From an uncultured Robinsoniella sp. (GTDB taxonomy: Bacteria > Bacillota > Clostridia > Lachnospirales > Lachnospiraceae), in contig UQCR01000021.1 of NCBI GenBank assembly GCA_900539655.1, positions 1-64,000 on the forward strand: DNA of 64,000 nt, given 5' to 3'. Below the pieces are notes generated by a model. That model was given only the letters and a program-made list of their open reading frames with translations. It ran no database searches and was not told the origin of the DNA. This document shows, in pieces, positions 9,237 through 17,277 of this stretch; positions within the stretch are counted from its first letter, which is position 1, and each line of letters begins with the position of its first letter. Position numbers and translations under genes: made by a program.

Positions 9237-11027
9237 ATGAGATTTCGAACCAGAATGATATTATCTTATGCGATATTTGTGTTTATGGCAGCGCTTATAT
9301 TAGGGTTTGCTTACAACCGGTATACAATACGGGAATACAAGAATAACGAGTACAATGATACACAGTTTATTTCGGAAAGGCTGGCTAATCAGTTTGATGA
9401 ATCCATCAAAACCATGAAATCTATTACAGACTACATATTGTCAGACACCGGTATGCTGTCATCAATTAGAATGCTGGCAAGTACAGACCATGACAATGAA
9501 AGCCAGGCGAGTTATATTGAAGAAGCCAAAACAACAATCCAGTCCGGTATCAATACGGACTATATGATCAAAAATTTCTACCGGGTTCTGGTATTTAATC
9601 AATACGGAGATGTAGTGGGAAGTTCTAATTATGAAAACAGACTAATTAACCTGAATAAAAAAACGGAGGATCTAAAATGGCTTTCTAAAGTGGAGGGACA
9701 TCGGGGAAAACCGGTGCTCATCGGAATCCATAAAGATGACTGGGGGCTGAAAAGCCAGGTAAAGGTATATTCTATAGCCAGAGAAATCCAGGGCAAATCC
9801 ATGGGATTTATTGAAGTACAAAGAGATGTGGGTAAGTTAAAAAAACTGTTCGAGCTGCCAAAGTCAGGAATGGATGTGGCTGCAGTCACGGAAGACGGAG
9901 AGATTCTGTATTCCACGCTGGATGAGTATCAGAATGATTTTTATGTAAAACTGGCGGCAGAAGACAAACATGGAGTGGCGGAATACCGAAATGACATTAC
10001 AAACAACAAGGAACTGATCGCCATCAGCAATTCCAAAGAAACCGGTGTAAAGATTATGGTCATTGAAAATATGAACCAGCTGGAACGGGAAATAGGGTAT
10101 GTGGCTCCGTTAACCTTTGTGATTGCAGGATGCTTTTTTACCATCTCCATGGTGTTTGTATTTATTGTGTCCGGGCATTTGACAAGACCAATACAGAAGT
10201 TAAGAGAACAGATGGAGAATACCAGGATTGAAAATCTGGACCAGGAAGTATTCTTGGATACTTCTAATGACGAGATGGAAGCCCTCAGTAAATCTTACCA
10301 AAAAGTACTAAACCGGCTGGATGAATCCATAGTGAAGGAAAGGAGGCTGTCGATCCTGCAGCTTCAGGCACAGTTTGATACCCTTCAGGCACAGGTGAAT
10401 CCACATTTTCTATATAATGTTCTGAATGTAATTGCAAACAGGGGAATGAACAGCGGGGATGAGACCATTTGCGAGATCTGCGGCAGCTTGGCGGCAATGC
10501 TGCGATATGCCACCAGTACCATAGAACGTTACGCTGCAATTGGGCAGGAACTAAAGTATCTGGAGCAGTATTTTTATCTGATCAAATCCAGGTATGAACA
10601 TAAACTGCAATACCATATAGAAGTCGAGGAAGAAATTAAATCTGAGATCATTCCGAAAATCGTCTTGCAGCAGCTTGTAGAAAACTGTATCAACCATGGT
10701 TTTACCCAGACCTCCCAGATTATGGAGATTGAGATTAAAGGCTGGAAAGAAAATGGGTTCTGGTATATTCAGGTGTCCGATAACGGACAGGGGATTGAAG
10801 AAGCGGTATTAAAAGAACTGCAGCAGAAAATAAGCAGGATTCGGGACAGGCTGGGCAACAAACGCAGTAATGTGGAAATGGAGATAGGAGGTATGGGTCT
10901 GATTAATACCTATGCAAGACTTTATCTGCTGTACAATGAAGACCTGGTATTCGAAATGGATAATTGTGATACGGGAGCGGTTGTGAAGATAGGCGGAAAG
11001 CTGAAAGAGAATACTAACAGGCAGTAA
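9237..11027 (+). CDS. YesM-type sensor histidine kinase
   Basis: This membrane sensor kinase of 596 residues senses an extracytoplasmic signal, probably a sugar bound outside the cell, and phosphorylates the adjacent YesN-type regulator. TM1 is at about 8-25, an extracellular Cache-like sensor domain spans about 30-285, TM2 about 289-313 and HAMP about 314-366. The His_kinase motif V-N-P-H-F-L-Y-N has the phosphorylated histidine at H390. A HATPase domain follows, with the N-box E-N-C-I-N-H near 482 and D-N-G-Q-G. The start has an AGGAGGG site. Lying between two ABC importers and a rhamnosidase-like gene, it probably controls them all, which is inference. Confidence 0.92.
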   Translation: MRFRTRMILSYAIFVFMAALILGFAYNRYTIREYKNNEYNDTQFISERLANQFDESIKTMKSITDYILSDTGMLSSIRMLASTDHDNESQASYIEEAKTTIQSGINTDYMIKNFYRVLVFNQYGDVVGSSNYENRLINLNKKTEDLKWLSKVEGHRGKPVLIGIHKDDWGLKSQVKVYSIAREIQGKSMGFIEVQRDVGKLKKLFELPKSGMDVAAVTEDGEILYSTLDEYQNDFYVKLAAEDKHGVAEYRNDITNNKELIAISNSKETGVKIMVIENMNQLEREIGYVAPLTFVIAGCFFTISMVFVFIVSGHLTRPIQKLREQMENTRIENLDQEVFLDTSNDEMEALSKSYQKVLNRLDESIVKERRLSILQLQAQFDTLQAQVNPHFLYNVLNVIANRGMNSGDETICEICGSLAAMLRYATSTIERYAAIGQELKYLEQYFYLIKSRYEHKLQYHIEVEEEIKSEIIPKIVLQQLVENCINHGFTQTSQIMEIEIKGWKENGFWYIQVSDNGQGIEEAVLKELQQKISRIRDRLGNKRSNVEMEIGGMGLINTYARLYLLYNEDLVFEMDNCDTGAVVKIGGKLKENTNRQ

Positions 11028-11077
11028 AACCAGAATTGTGCAATGGGTAGTATAAGAGAAGGTTAGGAGAATGAAAG

Positions 11078-12580
11078 ATGTTCACAGTAATTGTAGTAGA
11101 CGATGAACCGGCTGCGTTGAATCACATTTGTACCATTATAGAGAAGAAATGTCCCGAGTTCCGGGTAGTCGAAAGGGCGGAAAATGGCAAAGAAGCCATG
11201 GATAAGGTGCGGCTGAAAAAGCCGGATGTTGTAATTTCCGATATACGTATGCCCATTATGAACGGGCTGGAGCTGGTAGCGGCAATTAAAAAAGAATTCC
11301 CCTGGATGATTTCTGTTATTGTAAGCGGATATCAGGACTTTGAATATGCCCAGGGAGCAATCAAATCAGGTGTGACAGACTACATTTTAAAACCGGTCAT
11401 GCCATCGGAGCTGAAAAGCCTGTTTGATTTATTGGAGGATAAGCTGCGAAAACGTTATTATCAGGAGCGCAATGATGTGATGCGTAAGGTATGCCGCGGG
11501 ATCGACATGGATGAGGCAATGCTCAAACGGTATTTCCCCCAAGATCAATACTATGGTGCAGTAGTGCGGCTGGGTGGTCTGCACAGGCGTTTTATGAATG
11601 GGGCGGGAAGGGAAATATTCTCTGACATTCATGAGATGATGTTTGTCTATGGCAGGGATGAAATGGAAGCATTGTATATCTGCCCGGCTGAATTGATTTT
11701 TATGACCAGCTTTGAAAGTATGATACGCAGTAAAATCCTAAAAGAACAGCCGGCATCTGCTTATATGACAGCCGTTATTATGCGGAGTTCTTTTGGAGTG
11801 CTGGAAATGGAAGAAACGGTGAAACGCCTTTACCGGATGATTGATAAGAAGACTGTACTGGGAAAAACCCAGATTCTGGTCATGGAAGAGCTGGATAAAA
11901 GATGTGGGAGAGAGAAGCCGGAAAACCATCAGGAGTATTTAAGAGATTTTGAGATTCTGGCTGAAAAGCAGAAGTATGATAAAATGAAAGGAGAGGTTAA
12001 GCGTCTGCTGAATTTGTGGCAGGAAGAAAACCGTCCCCAGATCTGGGTGGAGGGGATGGTGCGGCAGATATTTTTTATGATGCAGCGTTACAGCGAACAG
12101 ATAGAGGAGAACAATGATTATGAATTTATGCTGGAAGAAGCTTTTTTTTACTCCGGAAATGCTGAAGAACTGGCGGAAAATGTGAATGAAGTCCTTTTTA
12201 AGGATAAAAAAGAGGAAATCCAGAGCCAAACTAAGCTGGATACTCTGGATTATTTTGAAAGCATCAAAGAATATCTGAAAAAGCATGTTGCAGAACCGGT
12301 AACACTGGGCATGGTATGCAAGGAATTTGGAGTATCCCAGACTTATCTGAGTAAGTTGTTTCGGAAATACGAGGAACTGTCATTTAACAACTACCTGACT
12401 ATGCTGCGTATGGAGAGGGCAAAAGATCTGATGAGTAATGGTGGGAAGGTATTTGTAAAAGATGTGGCATTGCAGGTGGGATACAGTGACCAGTTTTATT
12501 TCAGCCGTATTTTCCGCTCCTATACAGGAGTATGTCCCACGGATTTTATTGAAAACATAGAAAAAGAGGAAAAGAGGTAG
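11078..12580 (+). CDS. YesN-type response regulator with AraC DNA-binding domain
   Basis: This 500-residue regulator begins with a receiver domain (1-120) with acidic pocket D8/D9, phospho-acceptor D55 in S-D-I-R-M-P and K105 in L-K-P. A long middle region of unknown fold (about 130-390) follows, then a C-terminal AraC double helix-turn-helix (about 395-498). The recognition segment G-V-S-Q-T-Y-L-S-K-L-F is visible, as is the second motif ending G-Y-S-D-Q-F-Y-F-S-R-I-F. It is the cognate regulator of the kinase 50 bp upstream and is 4 bp from the GH106-like gene, so all three are likely one transcript. It would activate the transporter and glycosidase genes around it. Confidence 0.93.
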   Translation: MFTVIVVDDEPAALNHICTIIEKKCPEFRVVERAENGKEAMDKVRLKKPDVVISDIRMPIMNGLELVAAIKKEFPWMISVIVSGYQDFEYAQGAIKSGVTDYILKPVMPSELKSLFDLLEDKLRKRYYQERNDVMRKVCRGIDMDEAMLKRYFPQDQYYGAVVRLGGLHRRFMNGAGREIFSDIHEMMFVYGRDEMEALYICPAELIFMTSFESMIRSKILKEQPASAYMTAVIMRSSFGVLEMEETVKRLYRMIDKKTVLGKTQILVMEELDKRCGREKPENHQEYLRDFEILAEKQKYDKMKGEVKRLLNLWQEENRPQIWVEGMVRQIFFMMQRYSEQIEENNDYEFMLEEAFFYSGNAEELAENVNEVLFKDKKEEIQSQTKLDTLDYFESIKEYLKKHVAEPVTLGMVCKEFGVSQTYLSKLFRKYEELSFNNYLTMLRMERAKDLMSNGGKVFVKDVALQVGYSDQFYFSRIFRSYTGVCPTDFIENIEKEEKR

Positions 12581-12584
12581 CGAG

Positions 12585-15500
12585 ATGCTGTATAAAAAAA
12601 CAGGGAAACTGGCAAAAGAGAAATTTGAGAATCCGTCTTCCGAATACCGGGGAGCGCCGTTTTGGGCGTGGAATTGTAAAATGGACAAAGAAAAAGTAGA
12701 CAATACTTTAGAAGAATTGCAGCAAATGGGTATGGGAGGCGGACATATCCATTGCAGAACGGGAATGGCAAATGAATATCTGGGAGAGGAATTCATGGAT
12801 CTGGTCCGCTACACAGATGAGGAAGCAAAGAAGAGAGGAATGCTTACGTGGCTGTATGATGAGGATCGCTGGCCCTCCGGTGCAGGCGGCGGGATTGTGA
12901 CCAAAGAGGAACAATACCGGATTCGTTTTCTGGTTTTCAGCCCGGTTTCCCTGGAAGGCAAGACAGAACAATTTAATCAGCTGTCTTCCAGCGGTCAGGC
13001 GGTTCGCAGCAATAACCGCAGGCTTCTGGCACGTTATCAGGTTAAAATTGAGAATGGTTATCTGGCTGATTATCGGATGCTGAACGAAGACGAAGAATTT
13101 AATCCAAAATATCAGCCCTGGTATGCATATCTGGAAATATCAGGGGATAATCCATGGTTTAATAACCAGGCATATCTGAACACCCTGGATAAGGCGGCTG
13201 TAAAGCGTTTTGTGGAAGTGACCCATGAGCGGTATTATGAGAAAATGGGAGATGAGTTCGGGAAATCCATTCCGGGTATCTTTACGGATGAGCCCCAGTT
13301 TTCCCATAAGACAAGGCTGGCATTTGCAAAAGAGCGAAAAGAGGTTACCATACCATTTACGGATGATCTGGAAGATACCTACCAGGCAGTTTACGGCCAC
13401 AGTCTGTTAGCAGGGCTTCCTGAGTTATTCTGGGAGCTGGGAGAGGGAAAGTTTTCGGTAACCCGGTATCAATATCATGACCATATCTGTGAACGGTTTA
13501 CGGATGCATTTGCGGATACAATTGGAGACTGGTGTAAAGATCATGACATTCTGCTTACCGGGCATATGATGGAAGAGCCTACTTTGGAGTCACAGACAGC
13601 GGCGCTTGGGGAAGCAATGCGTTCCTATCGTTCTTTTACATTGCCCGGAATTGATATGCTGTGTGACAGAAGAGAACTGTCTACTGCCAAGCAGGCACAG
13701 AGTGCGGCAAGGCAGTACGGCAGAGCCGGTGTGATCAGTGAACTCTATGGGGTGACAAACTGGGATTTTGATTTCCGGGGACATAAGCTTCAGGGTGACT
13801 GGCAGGCGGCGCTGGGGGTAACCGTCCGTGTACCACATCTTACCTGGACCTCCATGGCGGGAGAAGCAAAGCGGGATTATCCGGCGTCCATCGGATACCA
13901 GTCCCCATGGTATAAAGAATATCATTATGTAGAGGACTATTTTGCAAGGTTAAATACAGCACTTACCAGAGGTAAACCTTCTGTAAAAGTCGGGGTAATC
14001 CATCCCATTGAATCCTATTGGCTCTATTGGGGAACGGAAGAACATACAGGAGGCATCCGCCGCGAAATGGATGAGAACTTTCGAAACCTGATTGAATGGA
14101 TGCTGTATGGTCTGGTGGATTTTGACTTTCTGGCGGAGTCCCTGCTGCCGGAACTGACACATGGGTTACAGGTGAACGGTAAAAAATTAAAAGCTGGAGA
14201 AATGGAATACGAAACAGTCATAGTTCCGGGATGTGTCACCATCAGGCGCTCTACTCTGGAAATCCTGAAGAAATTTCAGGCGCAGGGAGGCAAGGTCATA
14301 TTCATGGGAGAAACTGCACGCATGGTTCAGGTAGAACCAAGCAGCGAGGTGGCAGAGCTGGCAGGCAATTGCACCTGCATACCATTTAACCGTAATTCCC
14401 TGCTTCAGGCATTAGAGCAGGAACGGGAGCTGGATATCAGAAACGAAGATGGCAACCGGACCGGGAACCTGATCTACCAGATGCGTAATGATGATGAGGG
14501 CCGTTGGCTGTTCCTGGCACACGTGATGCCTATGGCAAACAGGGACATTCCAATAGAAGAGAAACTTACAATCCGTATCCGGGGAAACTACATAGTAACA
14601 CAATATGATGCCCTTACCGGTGAAATTCATCCGGTGGATGTACTTTTTGAAAATGGTGATACCCTGTTGGAGAAAAACATGTTCGAACATGACAGCATGC
14701 TCTTATATTTAAAATCAGCAGGCATGAATAAAAGTGCATCTGATGCAGATCCGGAGCAAGTAGAAGTTAAGGATGCAGTACAGGAAGATTGCAGCAGGGA
14801 ATTCCTGCCGCTTCACCTTCCTGAGGAAGTACCGGTAACATTAAGCGAGCCCAACGTATACCTTCTGGATATGGCGCAGTACCGGTTCGATGATGGACAA
14901 TGGCAGGAAAAAGAAGAAATCCTGAGAATCGATAACCTGTTTCGGGAAAAACTGGGATATCCCTTGCGAATGGAGGCATTTGCACAGCCCTGGCTGGATC
15001 AGGAAGAGGAAAACTGCGAACACAAATTATTCCTTCGCTTTATAATAAGTTCGGAAACAGAGCTTAAAAAAGTTAGTCTGGCATTAGAAAACGGGATAGA
15101 TACTCTGATATATTTCAATGGAGAGAAGATGCAGGGAAAACGGACCGGCTGGTATACGGACCGTGAGATTGACGTGATGGAACTGACCGGGCTTAAAAAG
15201 GGGAATAATGAATTAATGGTAGAAATTCCTTATAACTCAAAACGCAACGTAGAAGCAATGTATCTTCTGGGAGATTTTGGAGTCAGGGTACAAGGCAGCA
15301 GTGCGGTAATCACAGAACCTGTGACCTCACTTTTCTTCGGAGATATAACCCGGCAGGGACTTCCTTTTTATGGAGGAAACGTAACTTACCATATTCCGGT
15401 AGAAACTGTGGAAGAAGCTTTTCTTACACTGGAAGCAACCATGTATCGAAACCCGGTACTAAAGGCTGCGATGGATGGTATAGAGGCTGGATATATCTGT

Positions 15501-15737
15501 TATTCCCCTTATCGGCTGGAACTGGGCTGGGTTAATGCCGGAACCCATAATATAGATCTGACCGCATATGGAAACAGAGTAAATACATTTGGAACCATAC
15601 ACAACTGTAACCGCACGGAGGACTGGATCGGACCGAATGCCTGGAGGACAGAGGGAAGCAGCTGGGCTTATGAATATCAGCTGCGGGAAACCGGACTTTT
15701 AAAGGCACCGGTACTGACGAAAAAAATAGCAAAATAG
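12585..15737 (+). CDS. Glycoside hydrolase, GH106-like (putative alpha-L-rhamnosidase)
   Basis: This is a large cytoplasmic enzyme of 1050 residues with no signal peptide. The N-terminal region shows the pattern A-P-F-W-A-W-N (24-30) and Y-D-E-D-R-W-P-S-G (91-99), which I associate with the GH106 alpha-L-rhamnosidase family. A central barrel (to about 480) is followed by a glutamine-amidotransferase-like region and C-terminal beta-sandwich domains similar to the GH2 sugar-binding fold (about 780-1040). It would remove terminal rhamnose from imported glycosides, complementing the GH2 enzyme. It begins 4 bp after the YesN gene with an AGAGG site and ends at a 14-bp terminator stem. The family assignment is from motif memory; substrate is inference. 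Confidence 0.75.
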   Translation: MLYKKTGKLAKEKFENPSSEYRGAPFWAWNCKMDKEKVDNTLEELQQMGMGGGHIHCRTGMANEYLGEEFMDLVRYTDEEAKKRGMLTWLYDEDRWPSGAGGGIVTKEEQYRIRFLVFSPVSLEGKTEQFNQLSSSGQAVRSNNRRLLARYQVKIENGYLADYRMLNEDEEFNPKYQPWYAYLEISGDNPWFNNQAYLNTLDKAAVKRFVEVTHERYYEKMGDEFGKSIPGIFTDEPQFSHKTRLAFAKERKEVTIPFTDDLEDTYQAVYGHSLLAGLPELFWELGEGKFSVTRYQYHDHICERFTDAFADTIGDWCKDHDILLTGHMMEEPTLESQTAALGEAMRSYRSFTLPGIDMLCDRRELSTAKQAQSAARQYGRAGVISELYGVTNWDFDFRGHKLQGDWQAALGVTVRVPHLTWTSMAGEAKRDYPASIGYQSPWYKEYHYVEDYFARLNTALTRGKPSVKVGVIHPIESYWLYWGTEEHTGGIRREMDENFRNLIEWMLYGLVDFDFLAESLLPELTHGLQVNGKKLKAGEMEYETVIVPGCVTIRRSTLEILKKFQAQGGKVIFMGETARMVQVEPSSEVAELAGNCTCIPFNRNSLLQALEQERELDIRNEDGNRTGNLIYQMRNDDEGRWLFLAHVMPMANRDIPIEEKLTIRIRGNYIVTQYDALTGEIHPVDVLFENGDTLLEKNMFEHDSMLLYLKSAGMNKSASDADPEQVEVKDAVQEDCSREFLPLHLPEEVPVTLSEPNVYLLDMAQYRFDDGQWQEKEEILRIDNLFREKLGYPLRMEAFAQPWLDQEEENCEHKLFLRFIISSETELKKVSLALENGIDTLIYFNGEKMQGKRTGWYTDREIDVMELTGLKKGNNELMVEIPYNSKRNVEAMYLLGDFGVRVQGSSAVITEPVTSLFFGDITRQGLPFYGGNVTYHIPVETVEEAFLTLEATMYRNPVLKAAMDGIEAGYICYSPYRLELGWVNAGTHNIDLTAYGNRVNTFGTIHNCNRTEDWIGPNAWRTEGSSWAYEYQLRETGLLKAPVLTKKIAK

Positions 15738-15749
15738 AGTTACACAAAA

Positions 15750-15784
15750 AGAAAATCCTCAGCAACGCACGCTGAGGATTTTCT
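15750..15784 (+). terminator. Strong stem-loop terminator after GH106-like gene
   Basis: AGAAAATCCTCAGC at 15750-15763 pairs perfectly over 14 bp with the segment 15771-15784 around a 7-nt loop. The A-run on the left arm and T-run on the right arm make it able to stop transcripts from both sides. Confidence 0.85.
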
Positions 15785-15822
15785 AAAGGAAAGAGAAAAA
15801 ATTAAAAATATTTTGAGGGAGT

Positions 15823-15886
15823 ACTTCGCAGCGTGTGGGGGCTGCGAAGTGTGAGTTATGAAATATATTAGCTTGTCTGCTAATAT
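15823..15886. other. Two perfect stem-loops before the mreB promoter
   Basis: ACTTCGCAG (15823-15831) pairs with CTGCGAAGT (15842-15850) around a 10-nt loop. Then ATATTAGC (15865-15872) pairs with GCTAATAT (15879-15886) around TTGTCT. They lie between the terminator and the mreB promoter. The second is followed by GTTTT and could be a backup terminator. No function is assigned. Confidence 0.4.
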
Positions 15887-15961
15887 GTTTTAAGTATAGA
15901 ACATAAATGTGTTCAAATTATGTTCTAATTATAAAGAAAATGTTAATTTGCTAAAAAATGC

Positions 15962-15990
15962 TTTTCATATTTGTAATAATTGTATATAAT
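15962..15990 (+). promoter_or_regulatory. Promoter of mreB
   Basis: TTTTCA at 15962-15967 and TATAAT at 15985-15990 are spaced by 17 bp. The predicted start near 15997 lies downstream of the longest open frame's first codon (15980), which rules that codon out as the translation start. Confidence 0.65.
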
Positions 15991-16042
15991 AAAAGGCACA
16001 ACAGTGTTAGAACGAGACATGTTCTGGGAAAGGGGTAGTAAA

Positions 16043-17032
16043 ATGGCGTCGTCAGATATCGGTATCGATTTGGGTACGGCCAGTATCCTTGTGTATGTCA
16101 GGGGAAAAGGCGTCGTATTAAAAGAACCTTCAGTGGTGGCTTTTGACAGAGATACAAATAAGGTTAAGGCAATCGGGGAAGAAGCAAGAGTACTGCTTGG
16201 CAGGTCCCCAGGGAATATAGTAGCGATTCGTCCGCTTCGTAAAGGAGTTATATCCGACTATACGGTTACGGAGCAGATGTTAAAATATTTTATACAAAAA
16301 GCAATCGGGAAATTGTCATTTCGAAAGCCAAGGATCAGTATCAGTGTTCCAAGCAGTGTTACAGAAGTGGAAAAAAAGGCAGTAGAGGATGCTACATATC
16401 TGGCGGGAGCCAGAGAAGTGCAGATTATAGACGAGCCAATAGCAGCAGCGATCGGAGCCGGTATCGATGTGTCAAGGCCCTGCGGCAATATGATTGTGGA
16501 TATTGGTGGAGGCACCTGTGATGTTGCGGTGATCTCTCTAAATGGAATTGTAGTAAGTACTTCCATCAAAGTGGCAGGAGATGATTTTGATGAGGCAATT
16601 ATCCGCTATGTCCGCAAAAAGCATAATCTGCTGATTGGGGAACGAACGGCGGAGGATATTAAAATCCATGTGGGAACGGCGATTGAACGTCCACAGCAGA
16701 AAGTAATGGAAGTAAAAGGAAGGGATCTGGTCACCAGCCTTCCAAAGACGGTTAAAATTACTTCAGAAGAAGTCCGGGAAGCGCTTAAGGAAGCTACCAC
16801 ACAGATAGTGGAAGCAGTTAGAAATGTTCTGGAGAGGACACCACCTGAAATGGCGGCTGACGTGGTAGACAGAGGAATTGTGCTTACTGGAGGAGGCGCC
16901 CTGCTGGATGGGCTGGAAGAATTAATTGAAGAAAAAACAGGCATTAACACCATGACTGCAGAAGAACCTATGACCGCAGTAGTTGTTGGTACCGGAAGAT
17001 ATATAGAGTTGATGTCTGCAGAGAAAAATTAG
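16043..17032 (+). CDS. mreB: Rod shape-determining protein MreB/Mbl
   Basis: This is a bacterial actin of 329 residues. It polymerises under the membrane and guides the elongation machinery that builds the side wall. The N-terminus D-I-G-I-D-L-G-T-A is the phosphate-1 loop, I-V-D-I-G-G-G-T-C the phosphate-2 loop, and L-T-G-G-G-A-L-L the adenosine motif, as in MreB/Mbl. I chose the ATG at 16043 because AAAGGGG sits 7 nt upstream and the usual MreB length results. It is a single gene here, without MreC/MreD, so it may be an Mbl-type paralogue. Confidence 0.93.
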   Translation: MASSDIGIDLGTASILVYVRGKGVVLKEPSVVAFDRDTNKVKAIGEEARVLLGRSPGNIVAIRPLRKGVISDYTVTEQMLKYFIQKAIGKLSFRKPRISISVPSSVTEVEKKAVEDATYLAGAREVQIIDEPIAAAIGAGIDVSRPCGNMIVDIGGGTCDVAVISLNGIVVSTSIKVAGDDFDEAIIRYVRKKHNLLIGERTAEDIKIHVGTAIERPQQKVMEVKGRDLVTSLPKTVKITSEEVREALKEATTQIVEAVRNVLERTPPEMAADVVDRGIVLTGGGALLDGLEELIEEKTGINTMTAEEPMTAVVVGTGRYIELMSAEKN

Positions 17033-17277
17033 AAAATGAGGCTGTGGTTTAAGTTGGTGGGACAGGCAGAGTAATCTGACGTCCTGGAGCTTAGACGACA
17101 GCCTTAGAGCGTATTGTAAAATTGCTTTCTGATAGCTGTGCGTCACAATTGGGGAGGTTTGTCCCGGATGAAGGGTGTTCGGCGTGCTTCGTAACCTGGA
17201 TTTGGGGCAAATATGCCGCAAGGTGGGGCATGCAGATGGCAGTAATGTGTGCAGACAGCAGTAACAGGAGAATTGTA
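17033..17277 (+). other. 245-bp spacer with possible eroded short ORF
   Basis: No terminator or promoter is convincing. The RecD2 frame stays open upstream through this stretch (to 17122) and would encode a Cys/Trp-rich segment containing A-A-R-W-G-M-Q-M-A. Nothing in it resembles a RecD2 domain. It may be a relic of a short lineage-specific ORF, and I do not include it in the RecD2 gene. Confidence 0.35.

Noticed and set aside
15980..16042. 21-residue N-terminal extension of MreB
   Set aside because: It begins within the promoter -10 region and upstream of the likely transcription start; the AAAGGGG site fits the ATG at 16043.
17122..17277. 52-residue N-terminal extension of the RecD2 frame
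   Set aside because: The ATG at 17278 has an AGGAG site and gives the family length; the extension has no RecD2 similarity.
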